Below, piece by piece: positions 52,669 to 61,823 of a stretch of 64,000 nucleotides of DNA. The position numbers were made by a program, and so were the translations under genes. Position 1 is the first letter of the stretch; each line of letters opens with the position of its first letter. The stretch spans positions 1-64,000 of the forward strand of contig JBMOGA010000003.1 of NCBI GenBank assembly GCA_049318625.1. The letters run 5' to 3'. This DNA comes from JBMOGA01 sp049318625 (GTDB taxonomy: Bacteria; Pseudomonadota; Alphaproteobacteria; Rhizobiales; Hyphomicrobiaceae). A model generated the notes under the pieces. The model made no database searches. It was not told the DNA's origin and was given only the letters and a program-made list of their open reading frames with translations.

Positions 52669-53175
52669 TCAGCCGCGGGCCGCCTTCTTCAACCGGCGCA
52701 CGATGATGTCCCGCTTCAGCCGCGACAGGAAATCGATGATGAGCCGGCCGTCCAGGTGGTCGATCTCGTGCTGGATGGCGGTCGCCAGCAACCCGTCGGC
52801 CGACAATTCCTGCGGGCGGCCGTCGCGATCGGTGAAGCGCACGGTCACGGTGGCCGGCCGCTCGATCTCGACATGGACGTCGGGGATCGACAGGCAGCCC
52901 TCCTCGTAAACGCGCTTTTCGTCTCCCAGTGCCACGATCTCCGGATTGACCATCACCAGCGGCTTGCGAGCGTTGACGTCCTTCGAGACATCCAGCACCA
53001 CGAGGCGTTTCGCCACGCCGACCTGGATGGCGGCAAGGCCGACGCCGGGTGCGCCATACATGGTCTCCAGCATATCGTCGGCCAACCGCAGCAGCGGCGC
53101 ATCGATGCGCTCGACCGGCGTGGAGACGTCGCGAAGCAACGGATCGGGAAGCTTGACGATAGGAATCTTGGACAT
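52669..53175 (-). CDS. def: Peptide deformylase
   Basis: Removes the N-formyl group from nascent chains. The 168-aa metalloenzyme shows GVGLAAIQVGV, the EEGCLSIP motif and the metal ligands QHEIDHLDG (H-E-x-x-H). Paired with fmt, which it precedes on this strand. Divergent from the RimB-RimK fusion. Confidence 0.97.
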   Translation of the reverse strand: MSKIPIVKLPDPLLRDVSTPVERIDAPLLRLADDMLETMYGAPGVGLAAIQVGVAKRLVVLDVSKDVNARKPLVMVNPEIVALGDEKRVYEEGCLSIPDVHVEIERPATVTVRFTDRDGRPQELSADGLLATAIQHEIDHLDGRLIIDFLSRLKRDIIVRRLKKAARG

Positions 53176-53318
53176 GCGCGGTCAGATAAGGGACGGTCGG
53201 CGAGGGGTCAATCCGCCGTCCGGGTTGGCCGGCGAGACTATGATTTACGTCATTCGGCGGGACCGGAGCTGACGTCGCAGCCCCGCCGCGCGATCGGGTG
53301 GCAACAAGGGAGACATGA

Positions 53319-54548
53319 ATGGCGGACGCCGCAACCCCGTTCGTGCTTGGCTGGGAGGAATGGGTCGCCCTGCCGGATCTCGGGCTGCCGGCCATCAAGG
53401 CCAAGATCGACACCGGCGCCCGCACGTCGGCGCTGCATGCCTTCCTCGTCGAGCCGTTCGGCCCGATTGCCCAGCCCCGGGTGCGCTTCGGCATTCACCC
53501 GATCCCCGGTCGCAACGACATCGAAATCTATTGTGCCGCCCCCGTGGTCGATCGCCGCGAGGTCACCAGTTCGAACGGCGAACGCGAGACCCGCTACGTC
53601 ATACTGTCGACCATCGAGATCGGCGGACGGCGCTGGCCCATCGAGATCACCCTCACCAATCGCGAGACGATGGCCTACCGGATGCTGCTCGGCCGCCAGG
53701 CGATCCGCGAGGACGTGTACGTCGACCCGTCGGCGTCGTTCCGCCAGCCGCGCCTCTCGTACAAGCTTTACCGCCACATCCCGACCCGCGACATCGTCCA
53801 CCGGCCGTTGCGCGTCGCGCTGCTGACGCGCACGCCGGAGCGCCCGTCCAACCAGCGCCTGCTGGCAGCCGCCGCCGACCGCGGCCATGTGCTGGAGATC
53901 ATCGACGTCGCCCGCCTGGCCATCGGCTTTCGCGGGCGGCCGTGTCTCGAGCACGATGGCGCCCCGCTCGCGCACTACGACGCCGTGCTGCCGCGCCTGC
54001 CGGCCAAGGAAGGACCACTTGCGATCGCGGCGATCCGCGAACTCGAATTGGCCGGTGCCACGGCGATCAATCCGGCCGCCGCCGTCGAGCGGCTGCGCGA
54101 CCCCGTCGCCGCCATGCAGTTGCTCGCCCACCAGTCCATCGCTGTCGCCCCGCCGTCACGGACCGCCAGCGAGCAATCGACCGAATGGGGGCGCCGGCGC
54201 GCCCATCCCGTCACCCGTCTGCTGGTGATCGGCGGCGACATCGTCGGCGCCGCCGAAGTCCGTCACGGCACCATGCGCGACACCGGTTCCCGCAAACTGG
54301 CCGCCGACCGCAGCGTCGCCAAACGAGCGGCCAAGGCCCTGGGGCTCGGTCTGGCGGCGGTCGACGTCGTGGCTGGCGAGGGCGAGGCCCGGGTCGTTGC
54401 GAAGGTATCGGCCGCACCCGACATCGGCGCCCTCGAGAAGGTCACCGGCGCCCGCATCGCCGAACGGATCGTCGCCGAGATCGAGACATCGGCGCGCTCC
54501 TGGGTACGACGCGACGAGCGCGCAGAACCGGACGAACCTAAGAATTAG
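53319..54548 (+). CDS. RimB-RimK fusion with a truncated ATP-grasp domain
   Basis: A 409-aa protein in two parts. Residues 6-150 are the RimB-like retropepsin-type (Zn_protease) domain with the catalytic IDTGARTSALH at 30-40. Residues 163-390 resemble RimK, the ATP-grasp ligase that adds glutamates to ribosomal protein S6. However, ~60-65 residues expected between about 280 and 298 (the nucleotide-binding strands and Gly-rich loop) are missing, and the metal-binding E-x-N near the end is replaced by VAKVSAAPD at 360-368. The frame is intact, so this looks like a pseudo-ligase fused to an intact protease domain. Confidence 0.85.
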   Translation: MADAATPFVLGWEEWVALPDLGLPAIKAKIDTGARTSALHAFLVEPFGPIAQPRVRFGIHPIPGRNDIEIYCAAPVVDRREVTSSNGERETRYVILSTIEIGGRRWPIEITLTNRETMAYRMLLGRQAIREDVYVDPSASFRQPRLSYKLYRHIPTRDIVHRPLRVALLTRTPERPSNQRLLAAAADRGHVLEIIDVARLAIGFRGRPCLEHDGAPLAHYDAVLPRLPAKEGPLAIAAIRELELAGATAINPAAAVERLRDPVAAMQLLAHQSIAVAPPSRTASEQSTEWGRRRAHPVTRLLVIGGDIVGAAEVRHGTMRDTGSRKLAADRSVAKRAAKALGLGLAAVDVVAGEGEARVVAKVSAAPDIGALEKVTGARIAERIVAEIETSARSWVRRDERAEPDEPKN

Positions 54549-54557
54549 CGAACTGGT

Positions 54558-56552
54558 TCAGTGCACCATTCGTGAGGCGGCGGGCGAGATGACGACCTGC
54601 CGGGCCGTGTCGAGCCGCCCCATGTCGGGCACATAGCCCTCGACGGTTCGCAACAGCACGGCCTCGATGGCGCCGGCGTCGTCGGCCGCGATCGCGGCCT
54701 TCAGCGTATCGAGCTGCACGTTGAGCTGGTCGAACGGCAGGAACGGCTCGTTGTGCCTGAGGATGCGCGGATGCTCCGTCGCCACCGCGCTGTCGCCGAT
54801 CAGCAGTTCCTCGTAGAGCTTCTCGCCGGGTCGCAGCCCCACATAGACGATCTCGATGTCGCCGTCGGGATTCGCGTCATCCTTCACGTCGAGACCGACC
54901 AGCCGGATCATCGACCGCGCGAGATCGTCGATCTTCACCGGCTCGCCCATCTCCAGCAGGAACACGTCGCCGCCCTCCGCCATGGCACCTGCCTGGATCA
55001 CCAGTTCAGCGGCTTCGGGGATCGACATGAAATAGCGGGTAACCTCCGGATGGGTCACCGTCAGCGGCCCGCCCGCCTCGATCTGGTGGCGGAACCGGCG
55101 CACCACCGAGCCGGAACTGTCCAGCACGTTGCCGAACCGGACCATCGTGAAAATCGTCTCGCAGCTCGGGTCGGCCGCGTGCGCCTGCAGCACCAGTTCG
55201 GCCATCCGTTTGGACGCCCCCATCACGTTCGTCGGCCGCACCGCCTTGTCGGTCGAAATCAGAACCACGCGCTCGACGCCGGCCTCGCGGGCGGCGGCGG
55301 CCACGATAGCCGTGCCGAGCGTGTTGTTGAGCACCCCGACCGCCGGATTGCACTCCACGATCGGCACATGCTTGTAGGCGGCGGCGTGAAAAATCGTATC
55401 GATCCCGTGCTTGTGCAGCACCCGCTCGATCAGATCCTTGTCGAGCACCGAGCCGAGAACGCTCGCCACGATCGGCTGATGCGAAAGGTCGGCCTCGCGC
55501 GTCAGCTGATCCCGCACCTCGGTCTCGATCTCGTAGAGCGCCGGCTCGCTCGCATCGAGTAGCACGAGCCGAGACGGGCGCTGGCGCAGGATCTGGCGCA
55601 CCAGCTCCGAACCGATCGACCCGCCCGCACCGGTCACCAGCACGGCCTTGCCGCGGATGCTGCGGGCGAGCAGATGCGGGTCGGCCGGAACGAGATCGCG
55701 GCCGAGCAGATCCTCGACCTGCACCGGCCGGAGATCGTTGACGGTGACGCGCCCGGCCGCCAGGTCCGCCATCGAGGGCACGAGTTGCACACGAACCGGA
55801 AACGCCTGCAGCTTGCGCAGGATCGCCTGCTGCTCCCGCCGCTTGAGATCGGGCAATGCCAGGATCACCTCGCGGATGCCCTCGCGCTCGATGATACGGG
55901 CGATCTTGTCGGGCTCGGGCCGGTAGATCTTGACCCCGGCCGCGTACTGCCCCCACAGGTCGGGGTTCGCGTCGAGAAAGCCCGCCACCCGCGCGTCGCC
56001 GCTGCGGCTCAGCGCCTCGACCAGCTGAACACCCGCCGTGCCGGCTCCGTAGATCAGAATGGGTTTCAGTCGCAGACGTTGGCGGGCGATCTTGATCTCC
56101 ACACCGTGCAGCAGCCACGCCGCCGCGCTCCGGCTGCCGACGATGAACGCCGTACCGGTCACGAAGTAGGCGAGCGGCATCGACCGCGGCACCACCCCGA
56201 ACTCGGTCGTCGGCAGGCCGACCCCGGTGGTCAGGATCAGCAGCGACCACACCAGCACTGACAACGCGAAACACGCGATCAGCCGTCCGATGCCGTGCGG
56301 CCCGAGATAGCGGGTCACAAGCCGGTAAAGACCGAACCAGCCGAACGCGATGACCGCGAGCAGCGGCGCCACCGCCAGCATCAGCCCGAGTTCGCCGGTC
56401 TCCGGCACATACGGCGCGTTCATACGCACCGACATCGCCAGCCACAGCGCCAGCGCCAGCAGCGCATAGTCGTGCGTGAACAGCAGCACCCGCTTCGAGA
56501 AGCGCGGCATCAGGATCAGCCGGTTTCGGATGCTCGTAAGATCGATGGCCAT
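54558..56552 (-). CDS. Membrane-bound UDP-sugar 4,6-dehydratase (FlaA1/CapD family)
   Basis: A 664-aa inner-membrane protein: four to five helices in the first ~170 residues, then a PglF/WbpM/CapD-type nucleotide-sugar dehydratase domain with VTGAGGSIGSELVRQILRQR, the catalytic AAAYKHVPIVECN and YKHVPIVE region. It probably acts in capsule, LPS or glycan biosynthesis (UDP-GlcNAc-like substrate). The start at 56552 is uncertain; a GTG at 56573 is possible. The enzyme is convergent with the RimB-RimK fusion, 9 nt apart. Confidence 0.9.
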   Translation of the reverse strand: MAIDLTSIRNRLILMPRFSKRVLLFTHDYALLALALWLAMSVRMNAPYVPETGELGLMLAVAPLLAVIAFGWFGLYRLVTRYLGPHGIGRLIACFALSVLVWSLLILTTGVGLPTTEFGVVPRSMPLAYFVTGTAFIVGSRSAAAWLLHGVEIKIARQRLRLKPILIYGAGTAGVQLVEALSRSGDARVAGFLDANPDLWGQYAAGVKIYRPEPDKIARIIEREGIREVILALPDLKRREQQAILRKLQAFPVRVQLVPSMADLAAGRVTVNDLRPVQVEDLLGRDLVPADPHLLARSIRGKAVLVTGAGGSIGSELVRQILRQRPSRLVLLDASEPALYEIETEVRDQLTREADLSHQPIVASVLGSVLDKDLIERVLHKHGIDTIFHAAAYKHVPIVECNPAVGVLNNTLGTAIVAAAAREAGVERVVLISTDKAVRPTNVMGASKRMAELVLQAHAADPSCETIFTMVRFGNVLDSSGSVVRRFRHQIEAGGPLTVTHPEVTRYFMSIPEAAELVIQAGAMAEGGDVFLLEMGEPVKIDDLARSMIRLVGLDVKDDANPDGDIEIVYVGLRPGEKLYEELLIGDSAVATEHPRILRHNEPFLPFDQLNVQLDTLKAAIAADDAGAIEAVLLRTVEGYVPDMGRLDTARQVVISPAASRMVH

Positions 56553-56646
56553 GTTCTGACGAGAAGCACCCACGAGGACCCGCCCCGGCGCTGCGGCGTT
56601 GGGTCGATTGCGAGGGCGGCATCAAGACGAGTCCGGGCGCGCGTTG

Positions 56647-58077
56647 TCAACCCTGCGGAGGTGGCGTGGTAACCGCCTCGGCGCCACGGCCGAGCCGGTC
56701 GACCAGACGGTAACTCGTCCACACCGCCAGCACGCCGAACGGCACGGCGCCGATCATGTTGGCGGCAAGCACCCCCTCGGCACCGGCGAGCTGCCCGCCG
56801 ACCCAAACGAACGGCATCGTCCCGAGCGTCGCCCGGCCCCAGTTGAAGGCCGTTGCGTAGTGAGGATGGCGTAGCGTGTTGAACACGGCATTGGCGACGA
56901 ACAGGGCACCGAGGAACGCGAACAGCGGCGCCAGCCACCAGCAGAACATGACGATGAGATGCGCCGCCTGCCCTTCGGCCCGGAACAAGGCGACCAGCGG
57001 CCCGGCGAGCGCCGCCAGCGACACCCAGGCCGCGGCCGAGAAGCCCGCCACGACGATCAGCGACCACGTGATCGTCGCCCGCATCCGCCCGTAATCGCCA
57101 GCCCCGTAGTTCTGCCCGATGATCGGACCGACCGAGCCCGACAGCGCGTAGATCGCGCCGAACGCCACCGGCATCACCCGCCCGAGGATGGCGAACCCCG
57201 CCACCGCGTCGTCGCCGAACGGCGCGATGGCCGCCGTCACGAAGGCGTTGGCGGCCGGCGTCGCGATGTTGGTCAGCACCGCCGGCACTGCTACAGCAGC
57301 GAGCATCCGCGCGTCCCCCGGCAAGGTCGCCAGCCGCACCCGGCCCATCAGCTGGTGCACGCGCACCACCCCGATCAGGCCGATCGCGAGGATGGCGAGG
57401 CGCGCGATCCCTGTCGCGATCGCAGCCCCATGGATGCCGAGGCCCAACCCGAAGATGAACAATGGGTCCAGCAGGGTGTTCACCACCGCGCCGGCCAGTG
57501 TCACATGCATCGCGCGGCGGGCATCACCAACAGAGCGCAGAATCGCCGAACTGGTCATGGCGAGTGCCAGGGGAACCAGGAACGGAACCTGGATGAGCAG
57601 GTAGTCGGTCGCCAGATCATGCGTCCGCCCGCGCGCCCCGAGCCCCGCCAGCAGCCAAGGGACCGCGAACCAGATGACCAGGGCCGTCAGCGCGGCGACG
57701 ATGCCGGTGATGGCATGCGCGCTGGCCGTCAGCCGCCGCGCGCGCACGCGGCGCCCGGCGCCCAGCGCCGGCGAAACCACCGACGTCGCCCCGATCCCGA
57801 GGCCGATGCCGACCGAGACGGTGAGGAATAGGATCGAGCTCGCGTAGCCGACCGCCGCCACCACGTCGGTGTCGCCGAGCAGACTGAGGAACAGGATGTT
57901 GGCGAGATCGCCGATAAAAATGGCAACGAGGCCGACCGCGCCGGTGCTGGTCATGACCAGGATGTGCCGGGGGATCGAACCGGTGACGAACGTGCCGCGC
58001 CCCGTGACGACACCCGATCGGCCGTGAGCCCTGAGCGCCCTGGACCGGACCCTGTCCCTGTTGTGTCGAAACTGCAC
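56647..58077 (-). CDS. MATE-family efflux transporter
   Basis: A 476-aa antiporter with twelve helices of the MATE (NorM/DinF-like) family. Recognisable segments are SIPRHILVMTSTGAVGLVAI, VSPALGAGRRVRARRLTASA and GPIIGQNYGAGDYGRMRATI (the duplicated Gly-rich loops). It probably exports cationic drugs in exchange for H+ or Na+; the substrate is unknown. Confidence 0.9.
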   Translation of the reverse strand: MQFRHNRDRVRSRALRAHGRSGVVTGRGTFVTGSIPRHILVMTSTGAVGLVAIFIGDLANILFLSLLGDTDVVAAVGYASSILFLTVSVGIGLGIGATSVVSPALGAGRRVRARRLTASAHAITGIVAALTALVIWFAVPWLLAGLGARGRTHDLATDYLLIQVPFLVPLALAMTSSAILRSVGDARRAMHVTLAGAVVNTLLDPLFIFGLGLGIHGAAIATGIARLAILAIGLIGVVRVHQLMGRVRLATLPGDARMLAAVAVPAVLTNIATPAANAFVTAAIAPFGDDAVAGFAILGRVMPVAFGAIYALSGSVGPIIGQNYGAGDYGRMRATITWSLIVVAGFSAAAWVSLAALAGPLVALFRAEGQAAHLIVMFCWWLAPLFAFLGALFVANAVFNTLRHPHYATAFNWGRATLGTMPFVWVGGQLAGAEGVLAANMIGAVPFGVLAVWTSYRLVDRLGRGAEAVTTPPPQG

Positions 58078-58237
58078 CCGATGGCCTGCCTTCCTGATGG
58101 GCGCGTGCTCCGACTCCGACGGTTGGCTTCAAACCGTCTCCGCCAGACCACCGCGCTTGTCTTTGTAGGGTTCCGGAATCACGGCCGCTTGCCGACCTTC
58201 GCCCGGTCTCGAGAGTCCGATCCGGAACACCAGTCGC

Positions 58238-58843
58238 TCAGAGCCGACGGCGGGACTTGATCGCCGCCGCGATCGTCCCCTCGTCGAGATAGTCGAGCTC
58301 GCCCCCGATGGGCACCCCTTGCGCCAGCCGCGACACGGCGACGCCGGTCGGCCCGAGCAGATCCGTCAGGTAGTGCGCGGTCGACTGACCTTCCACCGTG
58401 GCATTGAGGGCGAGCAGGATCTCCTTGACGTCGCCCCCCGCCGCGCGCGCGACCAGCGTGCCGGTGTTGAGCTGCTCCGGACCGATCCCGTCCAGCGGCG
58501 ACAGATGGCCACCGAGCACATGATAGCGCGCCGATATGACGCCCGCCCGCTCGAGCGCCCACAGGTCGCCGATCTCCTCGACCACCACGATCAGGGTCGG
58601 ATCCCGTCGTTCGTCGCGGCAGATCGTGCACGGGGCCACCGTGTCGACGTTGCCGCAGTTCGCACAGGTCACCAGTTTGTCGGCCGCTTCGCGCAGCGCC
58701 GCCGCCAGCGGCACCAGCAGCTCGCTACGCCGTTTCAGCAGGGCCAGCGCCGCCTTGCGCGCACTGCGGTGCCCGAGGCCCGGCAACCGGGCCAGCAGCT
58801 GAATGAGGCGCTCGATCTCTGGTCCGGCGACTTTTTTCGACAT
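58238..58843 (-). CDS. recR: Recombination protein RecR
   Basis: Loads RecA with RecO/RecF in daughter-strand-gap repair. The 201-aa protein has the zinc finger CANCGNVDTVAPCTICRD and the Toprim domain (LIVVVEEIGDLWALERAGVI, LGGHLSPLDGIGP). The usual neighbours dnaX and ybaB are not upstream here, since a GST gene begins at 59588 on the same strand. Confidence 0.95.
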   Translation of the reverse strand: MSKKVAGPEIERLIQLLARLPGLGHRSARKAALALLKRRSELLVPLAAALREAADKLVTCANCGNVDTVAPCTICRDERRDPTLIVVVEEIGDLWALERAGVISARYHVLGGHLSPLDGIGPEQLNTGTLVARAAGGDVKEILLALNATVEGQSTAHYLTDLLGPTGVAVSRLAQGVPIGGELDYLDEGTIAAAIKSRRRL

Positions 58844-58931
58844 GGCGGGTCCGCGCGATTCGCCGGTTGGAGACCGGCACCGTCATCGGTTAGCGCGCGT
58901 CTGCGGCAATGGCGAGAGGAGAAGGGGCGCC

Positions 58932-59588
58932 TCAGAACTCGGCGTCCAGTTCCTCGAGCTCGTCGGGCTCCTGGGCCGCGCCGGTATACCACTCGCCGAC
59001 AGCCGGCCAGGCGCGCACCGTCCGGCAGTATTTCGCCGAGGCGTCGTCCAGCTTCACATCGTAGGTGATGAACCGGGTGCACACCGGCGCGAACATGGCA
59101 TCCGCCATCGTCGGGCGGCTACCGAACAGGAACGGGCCGCCGTGCTTCTGCAGGCAATCCCGCCAGATCTCGGTGACGCGCTCGATGTCGCCCTGCGCGC
59201 CGCCCCAGATCTTGAAGCCCGGGTAGTGAGCCTTCAGGTTCATCGGCATGGCGGATCTGAGGTTGTAGAACCCGAGATGCATTTCGCCCGACACCGACCG
59301 GCAGTGCGCCCGCTTCGGGCGCTCCTCCGGCAACACGCCGGAGCCCGGGAACATCTCGTTCAGCGTCTCCCCGATCGCCAGCGTATCCCAGATCTTCATG
59401 CCGTCGATGGTCAGGGCCGGGACCAGGAACGACGGAGACAGGTGCAGCAGTTCCGCCCGCGTGCTCGGATCGTCGATCGGTTGGATGCGCTCGACGAAAT
59501 CCAGCCCGGCCAATCGACACAGCAACCAGCCGCGCATCGACCAGGATGAATACGTCTTGCTGCTGATGGTCAGCGTAGCGGGTTGCAT
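58932..59588 (-). CDS. Glutathione S-transferase family protein
   Basis: A 218-aa GST with the N-terminal thioredoxin fold (SSKTYSSWSMRGWLLCRLAG) and the helical C-terminal domain. Active-site Ser/Cys in the SSKTYSSWS region fits the beta/zeta-like bacterial classes. Likely detoxification or glutathione-dependent reduction. Divergent from the PHA depolymerase. Confidence 0.88.
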   Translation of the reverse strand: MQPATLTISSKTYSSWSMRGWLLCRLAGLDFVERIQPIDDPSTRAELLHLSPSFLVPALTIDGMKIWDTLAIGETLNEMFPGSGVLPEERPKRAHCRSVSGEMHLGFYNLRSAMPMNLKAHYPGFKIWGGAQGDIERVTEIWRDCLQKHGGPFLFGSRPTMADAMFAPVCTRFITYDVKLDDASAKYCRTVRAWPAVGEWYTGAAQEPDELEELDAEF

Positions 59589-59661
59589 GCACCCTCCCCG
59601 GCAGTGCCCCCCCGATGGTGCCAGACGATCGTCGGGGGCCGTAACGCCACATTTATCTCGC

Positions 59662-59681
59662 AGTGCAATAACAAATGCACT
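59662..59681. promoter_or_regulatory. Inverted repeat between GST and phaZ
   Basis: AGTGCA-ATAACAAA-TGCACT is a perfect 6-base inverted repeat with an 8-base spacer, ~62 nt before the phaZ start and ~74 nt before the GST start. TGC-containing repeats are known PhaR-type operators of PHA genes in some alphaproteobacteria, but this assignment is inference. Confidence 0.45.
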
Positions 59682-59743
59682 AGCTTTTCGCTTGGCAATT
59701 CGTGGGGGGCGCGGAGTTCATACGGGCTCCGCCTTGGGGATTG

Positions 59744-60961
59744 ATGATTTATCACGCCTATCAGACCCAGTCGGACCTGCTCGACCCTGTTCGGGCCACG
59801 GCCTCGATCCTGGCAGGCGCACTGGCGCCCTGGGCGACCTCCAACGATTTCTTCGCGCTACGGGGATTGGCGGCGGCCTACGAGCTGATCTCCCGCGCCA
59901 CCCTGACCCACCATCGCCCGAGCTACGCCATCGCCTCGGTCAATGTCGGCAATGGCGAGGTCCCGGTGACCGAGGAAGCGGCGATGGCGACGCCGTTCGG
60001 CACCCTCCTCCACTTCAAGAAGGATTCGGCCGTCCCGCAACCGAAGGTCATGGTGGTTGCGCCGCTGTCGGGCCATTTCGCCACCCTGCTGCGATCGACG
60101 GTCAAGACGCTACTGTCGGACCACGACGTCTACATCACCGATTGGCACAACGCGCGCGACGTGCCCGCCGAAGCCGGCCCCTTCGGTTTCGACGAATACG
60201 TGGAGCATCTGATCAAGTTCCTGGAGTTTCTCGGCCCGGGCAGCCATGTCGTGGCGGTCTGCCAGCCCTGCGTCCAGGTTCTCGCCGCCGCCGCCATCAT
60301 GGCCGAGACGGAAAACCCCGCCGAACCCCGCTCGATGACGCTGATGGCCGGTCCGGTCGACGTCCGCATCAACCCGACCAAGGTCAACGAACTGGCGAAC
60401 ACGAAGCCGATTTCGTGGTTCCGCAGCAACCTCATCGCCGAGGTGCCGTGGCGCTTCAAGGGCGGCGGGCGCAAGGTCTATCCGGGTTTCGTTCAACTCT
60501 CGGCCTTCCTCGCCATGAACATGCACCGCCACGTCAAAGCCCACGTCGATCTGTTCGGGCACATCGTCGACGGGGATGAGACGAAGGCGGCGGTCACCAA
60601 GGACTTCTACGACGAGTATTTCGCCGTGCTCGATCTGCCGGCGGAGTTCTACCTCGAGACCGTCGAGTGGATCTTCCAGGAGTCCCGCCTCGCCGCCGGT
60701 ACGCTGTCGTATCGCGGCAATCCGGTGAACACCCGCGCCATACGGCGTACGGCCCTGCTCACCGTCGAAGGCGAGCGTGACGACATCTGCGGCCTCGGGC
60801 AGACCGCCGCCGCCCATGATCTGTGCGCCAGCATCAAGCCCTTCCGCAAGCGCCACCACATGCAGGCCGGCGTCGGCCACTACGGCGTCTTCAGCGGCCG
60901 CCGGTGGGAGCAGCACATCTATCCGATCGTGCGCAACATGATCCTGTCGGCCGACGGCTGA
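59744..60961 (+). CDS. phaZ: Intracellular polyhydroxyalkanoate depolymerase
   Basis: A 405-aa enzyme that hydrolyses stored PHA. The catalytic nucleophile is Cys (173 or 176) in HVVAVCQPCVQVLAAAA, as in intracellular PHB depolymerases; a probable Asp (TVEGERDDICG) and His (GVGHYGVFSG) complete a catalytic triad. There is no signal peptide, consistent with an intracellular enzyme. The start at 59744 follows GGGGA. Together with the phasin gene it indicates PHA granules. Confidence 0.9.
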   Translation: MIYHAYQTQSDLLDPVRATASILAGALAPWATSNDFFALRGLAAAYELISRATLTHHRPSYAIASVNVGNGEVPVTEEAAMATPFGTLLHFKKDSAVPQPKVMVVAPLSGHFATLLRSTVKTLLSDHDVYITDWHNARDVPAEAGPFGFDEYVEHLIKFLEFLGPGSHVVAVCQPCVQVLAAAAIMAETENPAEPRSMTLMAGPVDVRINPTKVNELANTKPISWFRSNLIAEVPWRFKGGGRKVYPGFVQLSAFLAMNMHRHVKAHVDLFGHIVDGDETKAAVTKDFYDEYFAVLDLPAEFYLETVEWIFQESRLAAGTLSYRGNPVNTRAIRRTALLTVEGERDDICGLGQTAAAHDLCASIKPFRKRHHMQAGVGHYGVFSGRRWEQHIYPIVRNMILSADG

Positions 60962-61051
60962 TCGCCAACGACCGGCCGCAGCAGGCCTCTGGCGTCGACC
61001 CCCACCCGCTGCCTATGATCCGGCCCTGATCGACAGCCGGGGAAACACCAC

Positions 61052-61816
61052 ATGTCCAAGCTTGTTGCCGGCGAGCACGCGCTCGTCACCGGGTCCGCCT
61101 CGAACATCGGCCGTGCCATCGCGACCACACTCGCGGCCGAGGGCGCGAGCGTCGTGCTCGCCGACGTCGACCCCACCCGCAATGCCGCCGTGGCCGCCAC
61201 CATCCGCGCCGCCGGCGGCACCGCAACCGAAGTGACGACCGATCTTTCCACCCGCGACGGCTGGCAGGCGCTCCTCACCGCGCTCGGGCCCCGCACGCCT
61301 TCGCTGTTCGTCCACTCGGCCTGTCCGCCGCGCTTCGAGACGGATACCCCCCTCGCGGTCGAGGAGGCGACCTGGGACGCCATGGCCAACACCAACGTCC
61401 GCTCAGGCTTCTTCATCGGCCGCGAACTCGGCCGCCGCATGAAAGCCGAGAAACTGCCCGGCCGCATGCTCTACATCACTTCGCTGCACGCCGAGATGCC
61501 GCGCAACCTACCCCACTATTCCGCTGCCAAGGCCGGCATGACGATGGTCATGAAGGAACTCGCCCGCGATCTCGGGCCCTACGGCATCCGCGTCAACGCC
61601 TTGGCGCCCGGCGCCGTCCCCGGCGGCGGCGCGGCCAATGTCACGACGGCGTTCTCGGCCAAGATCGCGATGCGCCGAACCGGCACCGCGGAGGACATGG
61701 CCGGCATGGCGCTCGCCATGCTGGTCGACCGCTTCTCGGGCTACGTCACCGGCACGACGATCGCCGTCGACGGCGGCCTGGCCCTGTTCGACTGGATCCC
61801 TTTCGCAGAGACCTGA
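61052..61816 (+). CDS. SDR family oxidoreductase
   Basis: A 254-aa classical SDR: GSASNIGRAIATTLAAEG nucleotide-binding motif, DVDPTRNAAV strand, and the catalytic HYSAAKAGMTMVMKELARDL (Y-x3-K). The HSACPP region replaces the usual NNAG. It lies immediately downstream of phaZ; whether it shares the transcript is unclear. Confidence 0.9.
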   Translation: MSKLVAGEHALVTGSASNIGRAIATTLAAEGASVVLADVDPTRNAAVAATIRAAGGTATEVTTDLSTRDGWQALLTALGPRTPSLFVHSACPPRFETDTPLAVEEATWDAMANTNVRSGFFIGRELGRRMKAEKLPGRMLYITSLHAEMPRNLPHYSAAKAGMTMVMKELARDLGPYGIRVNALAPGAVPGGGAANVTTAFSAKIAMRRTGTAEDMAGMALAMLVDRFSGYVTGTTIAVDGGLALFDWIPFAET

Positions 61817-61823
61817 CGCCCCG

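Noticed and set aside
54156..54212. Frameshift as explanation of the RimK gap
   Set aside because: The frame is continuous and conserved RimK-like sequence resumes in the same frame on both sides; the missing part is not present in another frame nearby.
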